Under the pieces are notes generated by a model. That model did not search any database. It worked only from the letters and a program-made list of their open reading frames with translations, and had not been told where the DNA came from. Positions 1 to 7,700 of a stretch of DNA of 19,731 bases are shown in pieces. Source of the stretch: Planctomycetota bacterium (lineage in GTDB: Bacteria > Planctomycetota > PUPC01 > DSUN01); assembly GCA_016872875.1 (NCBI GenBank), contig VGYW01000112.1:1-19731 (forward strand), in the 5' to 3' direction. Position 1 is the stretch's first letter. Every line of letters starts with the position of its first letter. The position numbers were made by a program, and so were the translations under genes.

Positions 1-2
1 CC

Positions 3-665
3 GAGGCAAAGCCGGCCTTCGTGATTGGTCTGGGCGACTTCGTGGATGGGACGAGCAAGGATGCCGAGACGGAGATGGGCCACCTGAAGAAGATCGAGGG
101 CATCTTCCGCGGCTTCAGCGGCCCGCGATACCACGTGCTGGGGAACCACGACCTCGACGCCTTCTCGAAGGAGGAGTTCGTGAAGGCCACGGGCATGCCC
201 GCCCCGCACTATGCCTTCGACGCGGCACCCTTCAGTTGCGTCGTGCTCGACGGCTGCTTCCGCAAGGACTTCGAGCCGTATCGGAAGGGGAACTTCGTTT
301 GGACCGATAGCTGGATACCCGCCGCCCAGCTTCGGTGGCTGGAGGCCGAGTTGAAGAAGGCGGAGCGGAAGGCCATCGTCTTCGTCCACCAACCCCTCGA
401 TGGCGAGGGCGTCCACTGCGTGCGGAACGCGGCCGAGGTGCGGCGCGTGCTGGAGGATTCAGGCAAGGTGGTGGCGGCGTTCAGCGGGCATGACCACAAG
501 GGGGGCTATCGCAAGATTCGCGGGATACACTACCTGACTATGTGCGGCATGGTCGAGGGCCGCGGCATCGAGAACAACGCCTACGCTCTGGTCACGGTCT
601 CGCTCGCGGGCGGCCTGACGATCAAGGGCTTCGGCGCGCAGCCCAGTCGGACAGACGAGCCCTGA
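3..665 (+). CDS. Calcineurin-like metallophosphoesterase, 5'-truncated by the window edge
   Basis: The reading frame is open from base 3, so the gene begins upstream; an internal GTG at 21 is unlikely to be the true start because conserved sequence precedes it (AKPAFVIGLGDFVDG). Three metallophosphoesterase signatures are visible: GDFVDG near the visible N-terminus (second metal-binding block), GNHD (block III) at about residue 41 of the 214 counted from base 21, and GHDHKGGY near residue 156 (the GHxH-like block). A further His lies in VFVHQPL. The missing first block (DxH) should be upstream. The family hydrolyses phosphomono- or diesters with a dinuclear metal centre; the substrate cannot be told from this part. 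No signal sequence can be judged. The stop is followed by a repeat-bearing intergenic region. Confidence 0.85.
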   Translation, partial: EAKPAFVIGLGDFVDGTSKDAETEMGHLKKIEGIFRGFSGPRYHVLGNHDLDAFSKEEFVKATGMPAPHYAFDAAPFSCVVLDGCFRKDFEPYRKGNFVWTDSWIPAAQLRWLEAELKKAERKAIVFVHQPLDGEGVHCVRNAAEVRRVLEDSGKVVAAFSGHDHKGGYRKIRGIHYLTMCGMVEGRGIENNAYALVTVSLAGGLTIKGFGAQPSRTDEP

Positions 666-724
666 CCGTCTCCAGAAACGACCTCGGAGGTCGTTCTTTC
701 CCCAGCGCATGGAACGCGCCCACG

Positions 725-856
725 CCTTGTCATGCTGAGCTTGTCGAAGCACCTTTCAGGGGAGCGGACTCCGGCGACAGAGCGCGCTCTCTCGTGTTAG
801 CTCACTTCCTTGAAAGGTCCTTCGGCTCCGCTTCGCTGCGCTCAGAATGACAAGGC
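725..856. repeat. Imperfect inverted repeat with CTTGTCAT...ATGACAAG ends (REP/MITE-like)
   Basis: The left arm (725-758) reads CCTTGTCATGCTGAGC then TTGTCGAAGC and CCTTTCA. The right arm (811-856) is its near reverse complement, starting TGAAAGG and ending CTCAGAATGACAAGG. The spacer is about 50 bases (759-810). The right arm contains extra CTTCGGCTCCGCTTCGCTGCGCTC sequence, so the arms are of unequal length. It fills the space between the phosphoesterase stop and the convergent minus-strand gene at 897. From memory, such TCATTCTGAGCGCAGCGAAG-type palindromes recur in environmental genomes; I could not check this. No ORF inside looks real. Confidence 0.75.
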
Positions 857-896
857 TCATCGCGCGACTCCGTGCTGATGTGGTGGGAAATGCGCG

Positions 897-1289
897 TCAG
901 GGGGCTGTCAATCTGTGGATGACCTCAATGGTCCCAACGATGTTGTCGTTCAGTTCGTCAAGGTCATCTGCGGGAATCCAATACTCTGTGTGTTGGGCTG
1001 CGCCGACCCTGTGAGGCTCGTATCGGTCCATGAAGGACTTGCGTACGCGGAAGCGCGTGACGTAGCCGGCGTGGCCGCTGGCTGCATCCCGGGTGTTCCA
1101 CGTCCGGGCGATCTCGAGGGCATACTGCTCGCTTGTTACCGGGTAGAAGAAGGGCTGCCCTGGCAAGCGCGGAGGCCACCGTCGGTAGCCAGAGGCCCGC
1201 ACGAGATCAAGCTCTGCTTGGCCCGTGGGGCGATAAAGCGTCCTAATGTCCTCGGTCAATGTCGCGCATCCCAAAGAGCGGGGCGGCAT
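897..1289 (-). CDS. Small conserved protein of the type often labelled ADP-ribosylation/crystallin J1
   Basis: 130 residues. The core LYRPTGQAELDLVRASGYR, PPRLPGQPFFYPVTSEQYA, IARTWNTRD, GYVTRFRV and EYWIPADDLDELNDNIVGTIEVI matches my memory of a widespread ~110-130 residue actinobacterial/planctomycete family that databases label ADP-ribosylation/crystallin J1. That label is not, to my knowledge, backed by biochemistry. There is no signal peptide or membrane span. It lies 24 bases downstream of the Doc toxin gene on the same strand, so co-transcription with the toxin-antitoxin pair is likely. The start is uncertain: the ATG at 1289 gives a 17-residue leader (MPPRSLGCATLTEDIRT) before the conserved block. 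The stop at 897 is just before the inverted repeat. Confidence 0.7.
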   Translation of the reverse strand: MPPRSLGCATLTEDIRTLYRPTGQAELDLVRASGYRRWPPRLPGQPFFYPVTSEQYALEIARTWNTRDAASGHAGYVTRFRVRKSFMDRYEPHRVGAAQHTEYWIPADDLDELNDNIVGTIEVIHRLTAP

Positions 1290-1313
1290 TGGAGGAGCCG
1301 AAGGCTGTGACGG

Positions 1314-1703
1314 CTACTCCTCCCGCCACGGTTCTGTGTGTGCGCCAAGCCATGCCGCAATGCCCTCAATGTCCGCCTCGCCCCGTGCGATGGCCCAGAA
1401 GAAGGGCTCCACCTCCTCCGAGGGCCTTAGCCGGAACCCGTTTAGCCGCAGGCAAACATCGCCCGCGACCAGAGCCGTCCGCTTGTTGCCGTCGGCAAAG
1501 GGATGGAAGGAGGTGATTGCGTGGATCAGAGCGGCCACCTTGTCGAAAAGGGTGGGGAAGAGCTCGGCCCCTGCGAAAGAGACAAAGGGCCTGCCCAATG
1601 CTGATTCGAGCGCGCCGGGGTGGAGGACGCCGTGGCTTCCGCCTGTTTCCGCGATCACTTGCTCGTGAATCAGCACCAGCTCGTCGAGGTTGAGCCAGTT
1701 CAC
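1314..1703 (-). CDS. doc: Death-on-curing (Doc/Fic family) toxin
   Basis: 129 residues, the usual length for Doc. The Fic-fold signature is HPFADGNKRTAL: H67, D71, N73 and K74 correspond to the HxFx[DN]xNKR motif that separates Doc kinases from AMP-transferring Fic proteins (HPFxxGNGR). P1 Doc phosphorylates EF-Tu and stops translation; that role is transferred by family, not shown here. The upstream helix (LFDKVAALIHAITSFHPF) is typical. The gene starts with GTG and overlaps the stop of the preceding small gene by four bases (1700-1703), indicating translational coupling with its antitoxin. All recognisable catalytic residues are present, so it is probably intact and kept in check by the upstream product. 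Confidence 0.93.
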   Translation of the reverse strand: MNWLNLDELVLIHEQVIAETGGSHGVLHPGALESALGRPFVSFAGAELFPTLFDKVAALIHAITSFHPFADGNKRTALVAGDVCLRLNGFRLRPSEEVEPFFWAIARGEADIEGIAAWLGAHTEPWREE

Positions 1704-1921
1704 CGGGCGAGCCCCTCCAGGGTGCGGCGGTGGTCCGCAATCGAGCGCCTTGCCAGCTCCTCAATGCGCTGTAGACGCTTCCTGTCCAGAGGCGCCGCCA
1801 GAAGGAGGATGTCTCCCCCAGCTTCGACGACTTCGTATCTCTGGCCCTGCACCTCAGCCTCGAAGGCATCAGGCAATGTCAAGTGGCCGTTCTCGCGCTT
1901 CGCGATTCCTAGGTACTTCAT
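1700..1921 (-). CDS. Antitoxin partner of Doc, AbrB/MazE-like N-terminus
   Basis: 73 residues from the ATG at 1921, which has GGGAG ten bases upstream; a GTG three codons earlier (1930) would leave no room for that site. The N-terminal half (KYLGIAKRENGHLTLPDAF, then RYEVVEAGGDILLLAAPLD) has the short-strand pattern and an LTLP turn seen in AbrB/MazE swapped-hairpin antitoxins. The C-terminal half (RKRLQRIEELARRSIADHRRTLEGLAR) is a basic amphipathic helix that would contact the toxin. It is directly upstream of doc with a four-base overlap, the classic antitoxin-first order. The family assignment is from pattern only; the antitoxin role follows from position and size. It likely autoregulates the operon together with Doc. 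Confidence 0.8.
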   Translation of the reverse strand: MKYLGIAKRENGHLTLPDAFEAEVQGQRYEVVEAGGDILLLAAPLDRKRLQRIEELARRSIADHRRTLEGLAR

Positions 1922-1978
1922 GTGTTGCACACTCCCTTGGGCGTTTCGTGCCCGCCGGCCCCATCGGGCGTGCAGGGT

Positions 1979-3100
1979 CTACGCGATGCTCACGGCGCAC
2001 ACCTGGAAGCGGCCGTCCACGGTGTCGTTGTAGAGGAGCCAGCGGCCGTCGGCGGAGAAGGTGGCCTCGACGTGTTGGCCCCTGAACGGGACATAGGGGG
2101 TGTGGACGCTGGCCAGGGGCTTGAGGTCGAGCTTCGCGTCGTCCCACGAGAATGGTGCGGCGAAGACGAAGCTGTGGCCGTCGGTGCCCTCGCCGCACAC
2201 CCACTGGCCGTCGGGCGACACCGAGATGTGGGTGTGGTAGTGATTGAGGGGGTCTGAGAGGAAGACCTCGTTGCCGGCGAGGTCGGCGATGCCGAGGCGG
2301 GTGGACACGGGCGCGTATTCGCACCAGGGGAGCTGGTAGAGGGTGGCGTCGTTCCGGCGGTCCTGGTAGGTGTAGCCGATGTGCTCGCCGTCGGGCCACC
2401 AGAACTCGTGGGTGACGACCTCGAAGGGCTCCTGGTGCCGGATGCGGCGGAGGTCCGAGCCGTCCACCCGCACCGTCCACATGCGCTGGCCGAGGCCCTC
2501 GAGCATGTCCTTGGCGAAGCGCAGGAGCTCGGGGTCGGCGGGAGAGGTGTCGAGGTGGAAGAAGCAGAACTCGATCGACTCGGCGAGGCGGGCAAGGCGG
2601 CCGGTGTCGAGGTCGTAGGCCCAGATGCGGCCGTGGCGCGGGCGCGCGAGGAACCGCCAGACCGCCGCGGCGTCGCGCGTCGTGGGGATGCGGTAGCTGG
2701 CCGCCTCCTCGATCCGCTGGGTGAGGATGACGGTTTGGCCGTCGCAGGTGACGTCGGAGAGGTGGCCCGGGGCCTCCTGGGGGACCTCGCCGACGAGCTC
2801 AGGAGCGCCGTTGGGGAGGTCCACCGCCCAGACCTCGCGGCCGGGCTCGGGGAGGAACCACATGCGCCCCGTGGCCTCGTTGAGCTTGAGGAACTCGCCG
2901 ACGAGGAGCTTCCTGGGGAGCACCTCGCCCGTGGCGGGATTGATGAGGAGCACGTTCCCGCCGTCGTGTCGCCCCCAGGCGAGGACGAGGCCGCCTGGCA
3001 CGTGGCGCGGGAGCCGGAAGTAGCCGAGCGTGGCCCCGTGGGGCAGATCGGTCAGTTGCCGCACGCGGCGGCCGGTGTGTTGGTCCGTCCATTCCTTCAT
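1979..3100 (-). CDS. Beta-propeller protein resembling oligogalacturonate lyase (PL22)
   Basis: 373 residues from the ATG at 3100, which is preceded by GAGGAG five bases upstream; a longer frame to 3133 lacks support. The length fits PL22 oligogalacturonate lyases (about 385), which cleave pectin-derived disaccharides in the cytoplasm; no signal peptide is seen. The protein has repeated propeller blades with SPDG/SADG turns (HISVSPDGQW about 291-300, TFSADGRWLLY about 347-357) and the phrase THEFWWPDGEHIGYTY (230-245), which resembles the PL22 HEWW/HEFW block. Candidate Mn ligands are H231, H289/H291, Q342 and H343. In characterised enzymes the second site carries two His residues after Gln; here the order is GQHVEA, so activity could be altered. 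It is divergent to a permease with a palindromic repeat between them. A general TolB-like propeller is the alternative. Confidence 0.75.
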   Translation of the reverse strand: MKEWTDQHTGRRVRQLTDLPHGATLGYFRLPRHVPGGLVLAWGRHDGGNVLLINPATGEVLPRKLLVGEFLKLNEATGRMWFLPEPGREVWAVDLPNGAPELVGEVPQEAPGHLSDVTCDGQTVILTQRIEEAASYRIPTTRDAAAVWRFLARPRHGRIWAYDLDTGRLARLAESIEFCFFHLDTSPADPELLRFAKDMLEGLGQRMWTVRVDGSDLRRIRHQEPFEVVTHEFWWPDGEHIGYTYQDRRNDATLYQLPWCEYAPVSTRLGIADLAGNEVFLSDPLNHYHTHISVSPDGQWVCGEGTDGHSFVFAAPFSWDDAKLDLKPLASVHTPYVPFRGQHVEATFSADGRWLLYNDTVDGRFQVCAVSIA

Positions 3101-3199
3101 GTCATCTCCTCGCCGGGACGAGCCCGGGCACATTGCTGAAGCGACCGCACCCTATTATACTGACGGCAAGTGCCGGTTACAATGTGACAACCGCTCAAC

Positions 3200-3294
3200 G
3201 GGTGGCACCCTCAAGCGTCTTCGCTTGAGGGTGTCTTCGGCGGGGGGCCGCCCCCCGTTCGCACCCTCAACGGAAGCCGTTGAGGGTGCCACCC
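3200..3294. repeat. Nested palindrome with GGGTGGCACCCTCAA ends and three internal hairpins
   Basis: The outer ends are GGGTGGCACCCTCAA (from 3200) and its complement TTGAGGGTGCCACCC (to 3294). Inside are three separate hairpins: CACCCTCAAGCG with loop TCTT and CGCTTGAGGGTG; CGGGGGG-CCG-CCCCCCG at 3241-3257; and CACCCTCAACGG pairing with GCCGTTGAGGGTG. It lies in the 222-base divergent region between the propeller gene (start 3100) and the permease (start 3323), ending 28 bases before the permease start. It could affect permease expression, but no promoter is claimed. Bases 3101-3199 show no other clear feature. Confidence 0.8.
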
Positions 3295-3322
3295 ACCTGA
3301 GGACGAAGCTGGAGTCTGAAGA

Positions 3323-4684
3323 GTGAGTGCAGGACAGGATTCGGAGCGTGGTGGAGCGGGGCTTCACCGCGCGCTCGGCCTCGTGGCGCTCACGGCGTTC
3401 GGGGTGGGCGACATCCTGGGCGCGGGCGTCTACGGCCTGGTGGGCAGGATCGCGGGCGCGGCGGGCACAGCGGCCTGGGCATCGTGCGTGCTGGCGGGCC
3501 TGACGGCGGCGCTGACGGGGCTGACGTATGCGGAGCTTGCGTCGCGCCACCCGCGGGCCGGCGGCGCGGCGCACTTCTGCGAGGCGGCCTTCGGGCAGCC
3601 GCTCCTGACTTTCCTGGTCATCTTCTTCGTCGGCTCGTCCGGCCTCTTCTCGATGGCCACGGCGTCGCGGGTGTTCGCGGACTACGCCCTCGCGTCGGCG
3701 CCCGACGCCCCGGCGTGGCTGCGCGAGGGCGCCATGCCTGCGGCGCTCGTGGTGCTGCTCGCGCTCGTGGCCTCCGTGGGCATCAGGGTCTCGTCGGGCG
3801 CGAACGCGGTGTGCACCGTCATCGAGGTCGCTGGCCTCCTGGCCATCATAGTGGTCGGCATCCCATTCCTGGGGCGCGTGAGCTACCTGCGGTTTCCCGC
3901 GCCTCCGCCCGAAAGCTCGGCGGCGGTGGCCCACGGCCTGGCAGCCCTCACGGGCGCCTCCATCGCCTTCTTCGCGTTCATCGGGTTCGAAGACATGGTG
4001 AACATGGCGGAGGAGACCCACGACCCGGAGCGGACGGTGCCGCTGGGGATTTGCCTGGCGATCCTCATCACGACGCTCATCTACTGCGCCATCGCACTCG
4101 TATCGGTGTCGGTGGTGCCGCCCGAGGCGCTCTCGGGGAGCCGTTCGCCGCTGCTGGACGTTGTTCGCGGGGCGGCGCCGCGGTTCCCGCTGTGGGTCTA
4201 CTCGGTCATCCCGGCGTTTGCGGTGTTCAACACGGCGCTGCTGAACCTGCTGATGGCGTCGCGGCTGCTCTACGGGATGGCCCGGCAGAAGAGCCGGCTG
4301 GTGCCCGCCGTGTTCGGCCACGTCGAACCGCGCAGGCAGGCGCCCGTCGTGGGAGTTGGCTTCTCAGCAGCCGCGGCCGCGGCACTGGCGGTTGGGCTCC
4401 GCGACGTGAAGACCCTGGCGTCGGGCACCTCGACCTTTCTCCTGGTGGTGTTCTGCCTCCTTCACGTTGGGCTGTTGTGCCTCAAGCGGCGTGGGGGGCC
4501 GTCGCCCGCCTTCCGCATCCCGTCCGCCGTGCCGGTGGGGGGAATCCTCACCACGCTCCTCCTGCTGCTGCGTCAGGACGGGGCGGCCCTACGCGCGGCC
4601 GGCATCCTCAGCGCCGTGGCTCTCCTCCTTTTCGCCGCCCACCGCATCGCGCGGGGAAAGGTCACGGTGGAGGGGGTGGACTGA
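3323..4684 (+). CDS. APC-superfamily amino acid permease
   Basis: 453 residues, starting GTG at 3323 with GGAG eight bases upstream. The protein is an inner-membrane transporter with about 12 hydrophobic spans. The first span carries the substrate-binding unwound motif GVGDILGAGVYGLVG; span 6 and its loop read FFAFIGFEDMVNMAEETHDPERTVPLGI, a hallmark of the APC family (the EE..DPxRTVP loop). Members import amino acids or polyamines by proton symport or exchange; the substrate cannot be read from sequence. The length is at the short end of the family and the last two spans are compact. It is divergently oriented to the PL22-like gene and convergent with the GH116-like gene, and appears to be monocistronic. 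No frameshift was seen. Confidence 0.9.
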   Translation: MSAGQDSERGGAGLHRALGLVALTAFGVGDILGAGVYGLVGRIAGAAGTAAWASCVLAGLTAALTGLTYAELASRHPRAGGAAHFCEAAFGQPLLTFLVIFFVGSSGLFSMATASRVFADYALASAPDAPAWLREGAMPAALVVLLALVASVGIRVSSGANAVCTVIEVAGLLAIIVVGIPFLGRVSYLRFPAPPPESSAAVAHGLAALTGASIAFFAFIGFEDMVNMAEETHDPERTVPLGICLAILITTLIYCAIALVSVSVVPPEALSGSRSPLLDVVRGAAPRFPLWVYSVIPAFAVFNTALLNLLMASRLLYGMARQKSRLVPAVFGHVEPRRQAPVVGVGFSAAAAAALAVGLRDVKTLASGTSTFLLVVFCLLHVGLLCLKRRGGPSPAFRIPSAVPVGGILTTLLLLLRQDGAALRAAGILSAVALLLFAAHRIARGKVTVEGVD

Positions 4685-4690
4685 TTCCGG

Positions 4691-4733
4691 AGTTGATCAA
4701 CTGCGGAACCAACCACGGTTGGGTGTGCCACCC
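4691..4733. terminator. Cluster of short perfect palindromes between convergent genes
   Basis: Three small perfect hairpin-forming sequences sit in the 64-base gap between the convergent permease and GH116-like stops: AGTTGATCAACT at 4691-4702, CCAACC-AC-GGTTGG at 4709-4722, and GGGTG-TGC-CACCC at 4721-4733 (overlapping the previous stem). There is no T-tract, so a canonical intrinsic terminator is not shown. The location suggests a bidirectional transcription end, or a remnant of a palindromic repeat. Confidence 0.35.
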
Positions 4734-4748
4734 ACGATTCCCGCGCCC

Positions 4749-7700
4749 TCACCAGGTGAAGGTGGCTTTCAGTATCTCGCCCTTCGCCACGCGGGTGCGT
4801 CCGGGGAGGGTGAGGCGGACTGCGGCGCCGTCCTGAGCGAGGGCGGCGGGGACTTCCTTGGCGCCGATGGTGAGGGTGGCCTTGGGCTTTGCGCCCTCGG
4901 GGAGTTCGAAGCGGAGCTCTTTGAGGCTGAGGTGGCCGTAGCGGAGGTCGAGGGTGTCGGTCTGGGTTCGGGCCTCGCGCTTCTGGTCGAAGACGCCCCA
5001 GCCCTCGGCGGCGGTGAAGAAGCTGCGGTGGCGCTCGGGCTGGTAGCGGGGCCTGAGGCCGAGGGTGCCCGCCGGGCCGTCGTAGGTGTAGCCCTGGAGC
5101 GCGAGGAGGACCGACCAGCTCGACATGGCGCGGGCGTAGTTGGTGCCGCACTCGACTTCGTCGAAGGGGTTGCCGACGTTGCAGGCGGTGTTGGGGCGCG
5201 AGATGCCGTCGTAGCGGTCGCGGCAGCCGAGGACGACCATGAGGCCCTCCTTGAGGAGGCCCTGGTAGATGAGTGCGCCGGCGACCTCGTATTCGATGCC
5301 GGTCCAGATTTCGTCGGAGTAGAGGGTGACGGGGTCGGGGCGTCGGCCGTTAGGCCAGGTGCATATCAGGAGGCCCTTGTCGTCGTCGAGGGCGTAGACT
5401 CGCGGGACCTGTCTGTGGCCGTGGAAGTTGGTGCGCCAGTTGTGCTTGAAGGTGCTGCGGAGGGCGGCCTCCACGTGCTCCTTCGGGAGGATGTAGCCGA
5501 GGTCGAGGACGTCGGCCCACCACTGGCCCATGGTCTGGTCGGCGTGGCAGCCCCAGCCGAACTGCATGCCCTTGATCTTCTTTTCGTCGTAGGTCTGGAT
5601 ATAGTAGCCGAAGTTTGGGTTCCACATCAGCTCGTCGGCGTTCTTCATTCCGCGCTCGAAGATGGTGCGGCAGGTCTTGGCGAAGTCGGGGTCGCCGCAG
5701 ACCTTGGCCATCTCCTCGGCTGCGCGGAGTGCGGCGAGGTAGAGCGAGCCGATGAAGGGGTTGGGGCCGTGGACCGAGCAGTCGTAGGTGTTCGGCTGGT
5801 CGCCGAGGATGATGCCGTCGGGCTCGGTGGCCTTGACGATTTCAGCTAGCAGTGCGCGGTTCTTGACGGGCACCCAGTCGTCGAGGTTGGCGTCGGGGCT
5901 GAGGCCCTGCTTGTCTTTGTTGATGAGGAACTGGGTGGCGAGCTTGATCTTGGGCCACCAGGTCTTGAGCCAGGCGTCGTCCGGGCTTTGGAGGTACTCG
6001 CGGTAGGCCTTGAGGATGGTTCCACACTGGCCGTCGGTGGCCTCTCCTGCGGCGGGGCCTTTGGGGGGGACGGCGATGCGGTGTCCGACGACGCCCGCGG
6101 GGCTCAGGCACGGGCCGAGGTCGAGCTGGCGCATGTTGCGTTCGAGGCTGGGGAAGAGCTTGGCCATGGTCTGGGCGTAGTTCCAGACGTGGGTGCAGTT
6201 CATCGGGCAGCAGGCGTTGCCCTCGTAGCAGAGCACCTCGTCGTTCTCGGTCCACATGCACGTCTGGCTGCGGATGATGTCGGCCTGGGAGGTTAGGGCG
6301 TCAATGACGTAGTATGGGAGCGTGGAGTCGTAGATGGCGTCGTGATAGGCCAGGGTGTCGGCGCGGCGCGCGATGCCCGCGGCGGCCTCGGCGGCCACGG
6401 CCTCGGCGTCCTTGAACCAGTTGGCGTACATGTTGCCGATGCGAACCCTGGGGTTGCCCTGGTAGTGGTGGTTGGGGAAGTGCCAGGCGAGGAAGAAGGA
6501 GGCGGAGGCTGACTTTCCTGGCTCGACGCGGAGCGGGACGGCGAGTGCGGCGTTCCAGGTGGAGCCGGGGCCGGACGGCTTGTCGTCCTCGCTGGGGGCG
6601 AGGCGGCCGTCGGCGATGAAGTCGGCCCAGAGCTTGCCCACGTCGCGCCACTGGGCAGTGGCGGTGGCGTCCGTGGCGGGCGTGGCGAGTGCCATCGTGC
6701 CCCAGTAGCGGTGGGCGGGGTCGAGTCCCGTGGCGGGCTTGAAGGTGGTGCCCGCGGCGTAGGCCACGAGGTTGAGGGCGAGAGTGGTCGCGGGGGTCCA
6801 GGAGAGGCCGCGGGGCAGGTCGGCCAGAAAGGTGAGGAGCTTGCCCTTGCCGCACTTGCCCTCGATGAGGAGCGGCTCGCCGTCGGGGTCCTTGAGGAGG
6901 ATTCGTGCGCCATCTTTGAGCTTGAGGTTTCGCAGGCGGAGGGTTGGGCCGAGCTGGACGCCTGCCTCCGGGATGAGGAGCCAGGCGGGGTCGAGAGCGA
7001 GCATTTCGGCGGGGCGCTTGAGGGAGAAGGGCTTGCCCTCGGGGGCCAACCCGTCGCAGGTGAAGGGCAACAGGTCAGCCAGGCGCGGGCTGACGGCTTC
7101 GCCCGGGATGGCGAGCTGGCGGTCGCTGAAGAGGATATGGTCAATGTTGACGTGGCCCCAGCCGCCCGAGTGCTTGTCCACGATCTGGAGCTGGGCCTGC
7201 TTGCCGGCGAGGGGGCCGACGTCCCAGCAGGCCTGTTCGAGGAGCTCGATGTCCTTGCCGCAGGCGGTGCGGACCGCCTTGCCGTCTACCAGGAGGTTCA
7301 TGCAGGTCTGGCCTTCGTGGGAGCCGCCGGCGATGAGGAAGTTGACGTAGCGGCGCTCGATGGTGAAGGGCTTGGAGGTGGCGGTGCCGTGGGGCGCGTC
7401 GCCGCCCAGGTAGGTGTTGACGAGGAACTTGCCGCGGAAGCCGCTGACGGCCTGTTGGTTGGCGAGGGTGCCCGTGGCGGGCTTGTCGCCGAACGCCTTG
7501 CCCTCGACCTTCCAGTTGCCGTAGGTGCCGCTCTCGAAGTCCTCGAAGAGGATGTCGGGCTGTGCCTCCGTGGGGGCAGGGCCGGCGGACGGCTCCTTGT
7601 GCCTGGGGGCGGTGGCGAGCATTGCGGCGAGGGAGCCCTGGCGGCCAGAGGCGAGGAGGGCGGCGCCCTCCTCAATGGCGGCGGCGATGGCCTCGACGTG

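Noticed and set aside
2381..3139. 252-residue plus-strand frame opposite the PL22-like gene
   Set aside because: Composition typical of a complement shadow; no domain recognisable.
4467..5849. 460-residue plus-strand frame running from the permease into the GH116-like gene
   Set aside because: It overlaps two strongly supported genes in other frames and has only low-complexity sequence.
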